Below, piece by piece: positions 12,791-19,278 of a stretch of 20,608 bases of DNA. The translations under genes were made by a program, and so were the position numbers. Under the pieces are notes generated by a model. That model made no database searches and had not been told where the DNA came from. It saw only the letters and a program-made list of their open reading frames with translations. The stretch comes from Opitutaceae bacterium (GTDB taxonomy: Bacteria; Verrucomicrobiota; Verrucomicrobiia; Opitutales; Opitutaceae). Within the stretch, counting starts at the first letter, position 1; every line of letters begins with the position of its first letter. The DNA is taken from contig JAIRTK010000018.1 of assembly GCA_031254955.1 (NCBI GenBank), forward strand, positions 1-20,608, written 5' to 3'.

Positions 12791-14704
12791 ATGAGCGACA
12801 AACTCACCCACGAATGCGGCATCGCCCTCATCCGCCTGAAAAAAAACCTCGCGTATTACCATGAAAAATACGGCTCCCCGCTCTGGGGCTTCACCAAGCT
12901 CTACCTGCTCATGGAAAAACAACACAACCGCGGCCAGGACGGCGCCGGCGTCGCCTGCGTGAAACTCGACGTCCCGCCCGGCGAACCCTACATGTTCCGC
13001 GAACGCTGCGTCAAAACCAACCCCCTCGACCGCATCTTCAAAACCCTCAACACCGACTACGCCCAAAAAACCGCCTCCGGCCTCATCCACCCCGAATTTG
13101 CCGGGACCGTCCGCAAACACTTCGACTTCGGCGGCGAACTCCTCATGGGCCACCTCCGCTACGGCACCTCCGGCGGCTACTCCCTCAGCTCCTGCCACCC
13201 CTTCTTCCGCCGCAGCCCCTGGCCCACCCGCAACCTCGCCCTCTGCGGAAACTTCAACATGACCAACACCGAGGAACTCAACCGCAGCCTCATCGCCATG
13301 GGCCACCACCCCGTCTTCGCGACCGACACCCAGGCGCTCCTCGAAAAAATCGGCTTCTATCTCGACGAAGAACACGAAGACATTTACCGCTTCCTCCGCT
13401 CCCGCGGCCTCACCGGCGCCGAACTTTCCCGCCGCATCTCCGACGACCTCGACCTCACCCGCGTCCTCACCCGCGCCTCCCAAAACTGGGACGGCGGCTA
13501 CGCCCTCTGCGGCCTCATCGGCAACGGCGACGCCTTTGTCGCGCGCGACCCCGCCGGCATCCGCCCCTGCTGGCGCTACGAAGACGACGAAGTCATCGCC
13601 TTCGCCTCCGAACGCGCCCCCCTCATGACCGTCTTCGCCGCCACCGCCGGGACCACCGACGAAGTCCCCCCCGGCCACGTCGTCGTCATCAAGAAAAACG
13701 GCGCCGTCTCCTCCGCGCCCTTCACCGCGCCGCTGCCCCGCGCCGCCTGCTCCTTCGAACGCATCTATTTCTCCCGCGGCAACGACCTCGACATCTACGC
13801 CGAACGCAAAGCCCTCGGCGCCGGCCTCGCCGACCCGATCATCGCCGCCATCGACCACGACTGGAGCCGCACCATCTTCTCCTTCATCCCCAACACCGCC
13901 GAAGTCAGCTACTACGGCCTCCTCCACGCCCTGCGCGAACGCCGCCGCGACGAAGTCAAAAAAATCATCCTCGAAGCCTCCCGCGCCGGCACCCTCGACG
14001 AAGCCATGCTCGACGAAGTCATCCTGCGCAACTGGCCCCGCGGCGAGAAAGTCGTCAGCAAAGACATCAAACTCCGCACCTTCATCGGCGAGGAAAACGC
14101 GCGCAACCTGCTTGCCGGCCACGTTTACGACATCACCTACGGCACCATCCGCCCCGGCGTCGACAACCTCGTCTGCGTTGACGACTCCATCGTGCGCGGC
14201 ACCACGCTGCGAAAATCGATCCTGCGCATGCTCTCGCGCCTCAACCCGAAAAAAATCATCATCGCCTCGACCGCGCCCCAAATCCGCTACCCCGACTGCT
14301 ACGGCATCGACATGTCGGAACTCGGCAAATTCATCGCCTTCGAAGCCGCCATCTCCCTCATCAAAGAACGCGGCAAAGACAGCCTCCTCAACGAAGTCTA
14401 CCAACTCTGCCGCCAAGCCGTGGAACGCGGCGAGCCGGAAAACCACGTCCGCAAAATCTACGACCCCTTCACCGCCGACGAAATCTCCCGCAAAATCGCC
14501 GACCTCGTCCGCCCCCGGCGCAACATCGCCTGGGACGGCCCGCTGGAAATCATCTTCCAAAGCGTAGCCAGCCTGCACGCCGCGGTGCCGGACCACCCCG
14601 GCGACTGGTATTTCACCGGCCACTACCCGACCCCCGGCGGCTACCGCGTGGTGAACCAAGCTTATATCAATTACTACGAAAACGCCAGCGGCCGAAGCTA
14701 CTGA
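12791..14704 (+). CDS. purF: Amidophosphoribosyltransferase (PurF type, long form)
   Basis: PurF makes 5-phosphoribosylamine from PRPP and glutamine, the first step of purine synthesis. The N-terminal glutamine amidotransferase (class II) domain shows HECGIALIRL with Cys9 as the likely nucleophile after removal of eight residues, QHNRGQDGAGV (46-54), GHLRYGTSGG and LCGNFNMTN. The C-terminal phosphoribosyltransferase domain has ERIYFSRGNDLDIYAERKALG and the PRPP loop VDDSIVRGTTLR (463-474), followed by PQIRYPDCYGIDMSE. The protein is 637 residues, about 130 more than typical PurF, with extra sequence in the region ~150-230 and after the PRPP loop. This length is seen in the Bacteroidota/Verrucomicrobiota-type enzyme, from general knowledge. 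The ATG at 12791 lacks a Shine-Dalgarno. It could be a PurF paralogue if another copy exists in the genome. Confidence 0.88.
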   Translation: MSDKLTHECGIALIRLKKNLAYYHEKYGSPLWGFTKLYLLMEKQHNRGQDGAGVACVKLDVPPGEPYMFRERCVKTNPLDRIFKTLNTDYAQKTASGLIHPEFAGTVRKHFDFGGELLMGHLRYGTSGGYSLSSCHPFFRRSPWPTRNLALCGNFNMTNTEELNRSLIAMGHHPVFATDTQALLEKIGFYLDEEHEDIYRFLRSRGLTGAELSRRISDDLDLTRVLTRASQNWDGGYALCGLIGNGDAFVARDPAGIRPCWRYEDDEVIAFASERAPLMTVFAATAGTTDEVPPGHVVVIKKNGAVSSAPFTAPLPRAACSFERIYFSRGNDLDIYAERKALGAGLADPIIAAIDHDWSRTIFSFIPNTAEVSYYGLLHALRERRRDEVKKIILEASRAGTLDEAMLDEVILRNWPRGEKVVSKDIKLRTFIGEENARNLLAGHVYDITYGTIRPGVDNLVCVDDSIVRGTTLRKSILRMLSRLNPKKIIIASTAPQIRYPDCYGIDMSELGKFIAFEAAISLIKERGKDSLLNEVYQLCRQAVERGEPENHVRKIYDPFTADEISRKIADLVRPRRNIAWDGPLEIIFQSVASLHAAVPDHPGDWYFTGHYPTPGGYRVVNQAYINYYENASGRSY

Positions 14705-15149
14705 CGCCCCCACGCTCCCCCCATCGCTTTAAATCGACACCCTATCGACTTAAAGCGATTCCCATCGCCTTCTCGTCGCTCCCCCCCACGCAGCCACCCT
14801 AAAAAAACGCCCCAAAAAAACACGCCATCGCCCCCACCCCCCGGAAGGACGGCAGCACCCATCCGATGGTGGCCGGGCGTGGCGAAGGAACCTCCGGCCC
14901 CCGCCCCCGCGCACCCGCCCGCGCCCTCCCGCCGCTCCTTGGAGACTTGAGGCTGGCTCCCGGCTTCGGCGCAACTTGGAGCATCGGCGACTCGAGGGGC
15001 GCGCGGCGGGACGGCGCCTCGCTGGCCGCGATCCGGCGCGCGCCCGGCACCGGACGCGATTTTATCGACACCGCCGCCGGTTTATTTTGACCTCGCCAAT
15101 GGCGCGCGCGAGGCATGGTTTGAGGGCGCAAAACCAACCCGTGTTTCCC
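14705..15149. other. Intergenic region between purF and the SGNH hydrolase gene
   Basis: It holds a stem-loop just after purF (14723-14759) and otherwise GC-rich sequence without a recognised gene. The stretch 14934-15020 includes CTTGGAGACTTGAGGCTGG and CTTGGAGCATCGGCGACTCG, which look like a degenerate repeat. No promoter could be assigned. Confidence 0.6.
14723..14759 (+). terminator. Stem-loop after purF, possible terminator
   Basis: ATCGCTTTAAATCGA (14723-14737) pairs with TCGACTTAAAGCGAT (14745-14759), 14 of 15 bases, with a seven-base loop. It lies 19 bp after the purF stop. There is no T-run, so rho-independent termination is doubtful. Confidence 0.4.
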
Positions 15150-15878
15150 ATGAAAAAACCAACCGCCCTTGCCTCCATGCTGAAAAAATCCGCCCTGCTG
15201 CTCGCGCTGCTCGCCATCTGCGCGCCCGTCTGCCCGGCGCAAACCCCGGCGCAGCCCGCCCCCGGCGCCGCGCAGGCCGCCGCGCCGAAACCCGACCGCT
15301 GGGCGAAAGCGATGGCCGTGTTTGCCGCGCAGGACAGGGACAAGCCGCCCGCGCCCGGCGGCGTGCTCTTCCTCGGCAGCTCCAGCATCCGCCTCTGGAA
15401 AACGCTCGCGGAGGATTTCCCCGGCGTGCCCCTGCTCAACCGCGGTTTCGGCGGCTCGCACATCGCCGACAGCGTGCGGCATTTCGACACGCTTGTCACT
15501 CCGTCGAAACCGCGCCTCATCGTGTTTTTCGCCGGCACCAACGACATCAACAGCGGCAAGCCCCCCGAGGAAGTCGCCGCCGACTTCCGCGCGCTCGTCG
15601 GGAAAATCCACGCCGCGCAGCCCGAGACGCGCGTGATTTTCATCTCGCTCGCCATCGCGCCGCGCCGCTGGGAAAAACGCGCCGCGATGGCGCTCGCGAA
15701 CACCTACATCGCCGCGTTTTGCGCGTCGGACGCGCGGCTGCGGTTTGTTGACACCAACGCCGTCATGCTCGCCCCCGACGGCACGGCGCGCCCGGAATAC
15801 TACGTGGAAGACCGCCTGCACATGTCGCCCGCCGGCTACGCCGTCTGGGCGGAGCTTCTGCGCCCGCTCGTGAAATAA
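15150..15878 (+). CDS. Secreted SGNH/GDSL-family hydrolase
   Basis: SGNH hydrolases cleave ester bonds, commonly acetyl groups on sugars or lipids. The 242-residue protein has a signal peptide (MKKPTALASMLKKSALLLAL with a Cys-containing end, cleavage near residue 30) and all the diagnostic blocks: GSSSIRLW (76-83, catalytic Ser probably Ser78), NRGFGGSHIADSV (oxyanion Gly), GTNDIN (129-134, Asn131) and DRLHMSPAGY (Asp221 and His224). The ATG at 15150 was chosen because it begins the signal peptide; the frame is open further upstream but that part is unlike protein. It stands alone, and a role in carbohydrate deacetylation is plausible but not shown. The upstream ATG context has no Shine-Dalgarno. 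Confidence 0.92.
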   Translation: MKKPTALASMLKKSALLLALLAICAPVCPAQTPAQPAPGAAQAAAPKPDRWAKAMAVFAAQDRDKPPAPGGVLFLGSSSIRLWKTLAEDFPGVPLLNRGFGGSHIADSVRHFDTLVTPSKPRLIVFFAGTNDINSGKPPEEVAADFRALVGKIHAAQPETRVIFISLAIAPRRWEKRAAMALANTYIAAFCASDARLRFVDTNAVMLAPDGTARPEYYVEDRLHMSPAGYAVWAELLRPLVK

Positions 15879-16088
15879 AGTTCCCCCGCCTCAAGAGGCG
15901 GAGAACGCGGAATGGGGGTTCACCCTGCACACGCCGCCCCCTCCCCACCCCCAACGCCAGCACCAGCCCCAATGTCGGCTGGCGGACGGGGCACCCATTC
16001 CTACGGCAAGCCGCGGAGACTTGTATCGTCTCATTAACTGATATTACGCGAATGCGGCCACTTGAACCACCAAATGAAACCAATCCCC

Positions 16089-16193
16089 GGTAGGGAGGCC
16101 TCTCCGAGGCCTCCGTCACCACGCTTCGATTTACCTATGAAATTTCAAACCGTCCATCCCGCCCGGCGGAGGTCTCGGAGAGACCTCCCTACC
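16089..16193 (+). repeat. Dispersed inverted-repeat element B, copy 2
   Basis: It is 105 bp, identical in length and orientation to 3526-3630. The left 27-bp arm (16089-16115) is identical to copy 1; the right arm (16167-16193) has two C-to-T type changes that weaken pairing slightly. The centre is diverged but alignable without gaps. Confidence 0.9.
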
Positions 16194-16474
16194 TTGCGTC
16201 GGTAAAATCTGAATTTTTCAAAGTGCCCACAAGTGAATCGGGACGTGGTCGCGGAGGCCTCGGAGAGGCCGCTGTGCCACTGGCGCGTGGCGTTTGATGG
16301 TTCAAAACATCCTCCGTGTAGCTTCAGGCAAGCTGGTACCGGCGCGCGACGAACACGCGCCCAGCGGTCTTTCCGGCGCGCGTCCCCAGTGCACAACGCG
16401 GCGGCAAACGCGGCGAATCGCAAAAACATGCGCCTGCTCTTGCCTCCAACTGCCTCCAACCAACCCCAGCCCCC

Positions 16475-16606
16475 CCTTTCTCTTTCTCTTTCCTCTTTAT
16501 CTTTATCTTCCCCGCTCCCGCAGCGATGCCGCCCGCCGCTTGGAGGAGAAAGAGGAAAGAGAAAGAAGAACGAAAACGGGGACGAAAACGATAACGATAA
16601 CGAGGG
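16475..16606. repeat. Polypyrimidine/polypurine hairpin with GATAAC units
   Basis: The pyrimidine arm CTTTCTCTTTCTCTTTCC and following TTTATCTTTATC (about 16475-16511) pair with a purine arm GGAGAAAGAGGAAAGAGAAA that continues into GATAACGATAACGAG (16542-16606). The centre is GC-rich (CCGCTCCCGCAGCGATGCCG). It is the same family as 1-100, 3096-3245 and 12120-12505. Confidence 0.8.
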
Positions 16607-16673
16607 AAGCGGACAGCGGGCTTGGCTTCGGTTTGAAGTGCATCCGGGGGCGCCTGCCTCTGACTTATACCAA

Positions 16674-16805
16674 TTCCCAATGAAAATCACTCTTTTGTAG
16701 GGGCGTCGCTTGGGACGCTCAGTTTGATAACCGTGCACCAGCAACGGGCTTCGCAAGCGAAGCTCCTACATGGCTCTGCTTCTAAAGTGTAATTTTCACT
16801 GGGAA
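16674..16805 (-). repeat. Dispersed inverted-repeat element A, copy 2 (inverted)
   Basis: This is the reverse complement of the 3248-3396 element. The ends TTCCCAATGAAAA and TTTTCACTGGGAA match in inverted form, and the similarity extends outward here as ATACCAA/ATACCATT, giving terminal repeats of about 20 bp. It lacks the 17-bp internal duplication of copy 1. It lies 53 bp before the argH fragment. Confidence 0.88.
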
Positions 16806-16858
16806 ATGGTATTACACTCTTCGCCGCCACCCGCCATCCGCTCCCCGTCTCCCGCTCA

Positions 16859-17002
16859 TTGACCAAGGCCAAACCCGTCCAAAACAAACCCGCCCAAACC
16901 AAACTCGCCCGGGCCACTTGGGGCGGACGCTTTTCCGCCGGCCTCGCCGCGCTTGTGCTCGCGTTCAGCGACTCGGTTTTGTTGGATTTCGCGCAACAAT
17001 GA
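16859..17002 (+). pseudogene. Truncated 5' copy of argH (47 codons)
   Basis: Starting at a TTG aligned with the argH ATG, the frame encodes 47 residues, with [20 protein letters not shown] matching the start of the real argH product at 19279 ([20 protein letters not shown]), then diverges and stops at TGA 17000-17002. Several differences are at silent positions (ACC/ACT, TTC/TTT, CTC/CTT), so the copy is old or was under coding constraint for a time. Its TGA overlaps the ATG of the next gene (ATGA), so if translated it would be coupled to it. It cannot be an active lyase. It is either a remnant of a displaced argH start or a reused translation leader. Confidence 0.85.
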
Positions 17003-18915
17003 TCCTTTTTCAAAAAATCTCATTATCCGGAGCATGGACCGCGCTTTTTTTGTCCAGCCTGGCCGCAGTCCCGCTTGCTCCCGCATCCGCCCGGGCGTCC
17101 ACGGACAGGGAGGATATTGTGGAGATGGAAAAGCTGGAGGTGATCGCCAAAAGATACGAGTGGCGTTACGCGCAGATCGAAGATTTTGAGATATTGAGCG
17201 CGCTGGATAATGACAAGCGGGCGTCTGAAATCATCCAGCGCGCATTGCAGATAATCGGCGTGTTCAAGGCAAACAGCCCGCTCTTTCAAATCCAATGCGA
17301 GCTTCCGACCCGGATAATATTGATAAAAAACCAAAGCATGCAGAGATTCATCGCGGCGATTGATGAGAAAACGGGCGCCAGGATCGAGCAGGACTCCCGC
17401 ATGCAAAGCCGCCCGATCAAACGGCCGGAAATTCAGGGGACGAAATCGCGCGCGTATTCTCCAAAGACAAGCATCACGTATTTAACAAGAGCAAATGACG
17501 AGCAGGCGCAAATAGTCATGTATATCCCCGAGGCCTACAGGGGACGCGAGAATTATTACTATGCGGCAAGCAAACTCGCGACGGCCTGTCTCCAGTTGTG
17601 CCTGAAAAGCCGGCATATAAAAAACAGCAATTTGACCTACACGTTCACCGGAGCCAAAATACTGTCGCTTGATTCGACCGAGCGCGGCATGGTGCGGCGC
17701 GACGACGGCGACGTGCTCTTTCCCGATACGGTCTGGTATGCGGCCGATCGCGCCGGCGTGTCGATCCGCCGGTTTGATTACAAGCGCGAGCGGATCATAT
17801 TCCAGCACGCCGCCTCCGATTTCGACAAATCGCAAATCGAGGCGCTCTCAAAATTCATGGCCGCGCCCAAATTCATCCTGCGCGACGTGCTCGAATACCC
17901 GGAAATGTTCAGGACTGCTTATGACGCGACCGACACCATGCGGACGGTCGAAAATTATATAACCTACAAACGCCAGATTTCCGACTTCTCGATTTATTGT
18001 GTTTTCAGTCCCGACGGGCGGGTGCGCGAGGGCTATGTTAAATTATTAAACGCGCTAAGAAAACAATCCCTGAACGAATCGCTGTTCAAGGAATGTTTCG
18101 GCGTGAATTACGCGGAGTTTCACAGCGGGATGTATGCCTTTTATCGCAATCTCGGAAAGGATAACCACACGGGCGAGGAGAACCATTGGGGCGCCCCGAG
18201 GTTTACAGTGCCGATGCCCAAGGACAAGCCGCCGCCCCGCCCGGAATTTCGCGCCGCCGGGCGCGGCGAGCGGGCGCGCATGTTTAGCGAATGGTTCCAG
18301 GCCTGCAAGGCGCCGCATCTTGCCCGGGAGATGCTCGCCAAGGCGGAGGAGCAGCATCCGCCGGCGCTCGCCGACCCCGAATTTGCCGCCTCGTATGGTT
18401 TGCATGAGGCGAGGCATGGCGACAAAGCCAAGGCGCTGGCCTTGCTTGAAAAAGCCTCCGGCCTCAAAACAACGCGCCCGGGCGCCTACCGGGTCTTGGC
18501 CGGTCTGCGCGTCGCGGATATCAAGGCGAAGGGAGGCAGGGGGCGTCCGCTGTCCGAGGCGGAGGTCAGCCGTGTTGTCGAGCCGCTTGAGGTCGCGTTG
18601 GGGCACCCGAGGCATCATATAAAAACCCATGTCATGCTCGCCCGCGCATGGCGTCTGACAGCCGTGAAGCCCCCGGAGGCGACCCTCCGTGCGCTGGCGG
18701 ATGTCTGTTCGACGAATCCTGATAATCTCCCGCTTCTTTCGGCGGCCATTCCGTTGCTCAGGAAAAACGGCTTGCAGGCCCTTGCCGACGAAGTGCTGGA
18801 AGCGACGGCCCAATGCGTGCTTTCCGAGCAAGAGGCCGTCGCGCTCGAAAAATTGCGCGGCGCCCCCGGTCTGAAGACCCCGGCCATGCTGGATGACGCG
18901 GAGGACATCGAGTAA
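16999..18915 (+). CDS. Secreted protein of unknown function with C-terminal TPR-like helices
   Basis: The ATG at 16999 begins a signal peptide (ILFQKISLSGAWTALFLSSL, cleavage after the ASA near residue 31), so this start is preferred to an upstream frame extension. The 638-residue product goes to the periplasm or beyond. After the signal there is an acidic EDIVEMEKLEVIAKRYEW and a FEILSALDNDKRASEIIQRAL helix, reminiscent of secreted Opitutaceae proteins with a degenerate peptidase-MA-like domain; this is a recollection, not a match. No HExxH is visible. Residues ~427-630 are helical repeats of TPR type (for example PEFAASYGLHEARHGDKAKA). The first two thirds use many A/T-ending codons (ATA, TTA, AGA), unlike the neighbours, which suggests acquisition. 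It is flanked by the argH fragment and element C. Confidence 0.8.
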   Translation: MILFQKISLSGAWTALFLSSLAAVPLAPASARASTDREDIVEMEKLEVIAKRYEWRYAQIEDFEILSALDNDKRASEIIQRALQIIGVFKANSPLFQIQCELPTRIILIKNQSMQRFIAAIDEKTGARIEQDSRMQSRPIKRPEIQGTKSRAYSPKTSITYLTRANDEQAQIVMYIPEAYRGRENYYYAASKLATACLQLCLKSRHIKNSNLTYTFTGAKILSLDSTERGMVRRDDGDVLFPDTVWYAADRAGVSIRRFDYKRERIIFQHAASDFDKSQIEALSKFMAAPKFILRDVLEYPEMFRTAYDATDTMRTVENYITYKRQISDFSIYCVFSPDGRVREGYVKLLNALRKQSLNESLFKECFGVNYAEFHSGMYAFYRNLGKDNHTGEENHWGAPRFTVPMPKDKPPPRPEFRAAGRGERARMFSEWFQACKAPHLAREMLAKAEEQHPPALADPEFAASYGLHEARHGDKAKALALLEKASGLKTTRPGAYRVLAGLRVADIKAKGGRGRPLSEAEVSRVVEPLEVALGHPRHHIKTHVMLARAWRLTAVKPPEATLRALADVCSTNPDNLPLLSAAIPLLRKNGLQALADEVLEATAQCVLSEQEAVALEKLRGAPGLKTPAMLDDAEDIE

Positions 18916-19278
18916 CTGATGTTACGCGGCGGGTCTTTTATGGAGTGCGGCGACCTGTCGCCGCTTTGAACGGGCCGACCTGTCGGCCCGCCGCGTTTTC
19001 CCCTGGGCTTGCCTCGGGCGGCGGGGCGGCGCGACAGACCGCGCCGTCAAAAGCGGCGAGATCTCGCCGCACTCCCAAAACATGCCTCGCCGGGCCGCCG
19101 GACGGGGGCCGCGTCCCATCGGTGAGTAAGAGAGGGCGCCTTTTCGTTCCCCATGTGGTTCCGGCATGGATAAAATACCGGGGGCGCGGGCAATTTAAGA
19201 TTGGCGGCCCGCGGCGGCGCCCGGTAAGGATTTTCATTTTCAGGGGTCACTTTTATAAAGCCTTTCATTATATATATC
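18916..19278. other. Spacer between the unknown secreted-protein gene and argH
   Basis: It begins with GTAACTGATGTTAC (a small palindrome) and element C copy 2. The last ~60 bases before argH are AT-rich (CACTTTTATAAAGCC, CATTATATATATC) and probably contain the argH promoter, in contrast to the surrounding GC-rich DNA. No Shine-Dalgarno precedes the argH ATG. Confidence 0.65.
18921..19090 (+). repeat. Dispersed inverted-repeat element C, copy 2
   Basis: It begins GTTACGCGGCGGGTCTTTTA six bases after the preceding stop and ends near CACTCCCAAAACATGCCTCG. It aligns along its length with 12248-12420 in the same orientation, including GGAGTGCGG, the GGGCCGACCTGTCGGCCC palindrome, the TTCCCCTGGGCTTGCCTCGG segment and AAAGCGGCGAGATCTCGCCG. 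Confidence 0.85.

Larger units (their letters stand above)
15879..16858. other. Repeat-dense intergenic region upstream of the argH fragment
   Basis: Almost a kilobase shows no gene. In order it has a TTAACTGATATTACGCG motif (16034-16050), element B copy 2 (16089-16193), a partial element B-like palindrome GCGGAGGCCTCGGAGAGGCC (about 16250-16271), a polypyrimidine/polypurine hairpin (16475-16606) and element A copy 2 (16674-16805). TTGAACCACCAAATG near 16067 is roughly complementary to CGTTTGATGGTTCAA near 16289, so the element B region may itself be part of a larger inverted repeat. Confidence 0.75.

Noticed and set aside
12446..14713. 755-codon open frame on the minus strand opposite purF
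   Set aside because: It is an antisense artefact of strong codon bias. The purF frame carries clear catalytic motifs and the minus product does not resemble a protein family.
14976..15149. Upstream extension of the SGNH hydrolase frame
   Set aside because: The extension is Arg-rich and unlike protein. The ATG at 15150 begins a well-formed signal peptide.
16145..16756. 203-codon minus-strand frame across the repeat region
   Set aside because: It is made from element B end, polypyrimidine tract and element A sequence. There is no conserved domain and the composition follows the repeats.
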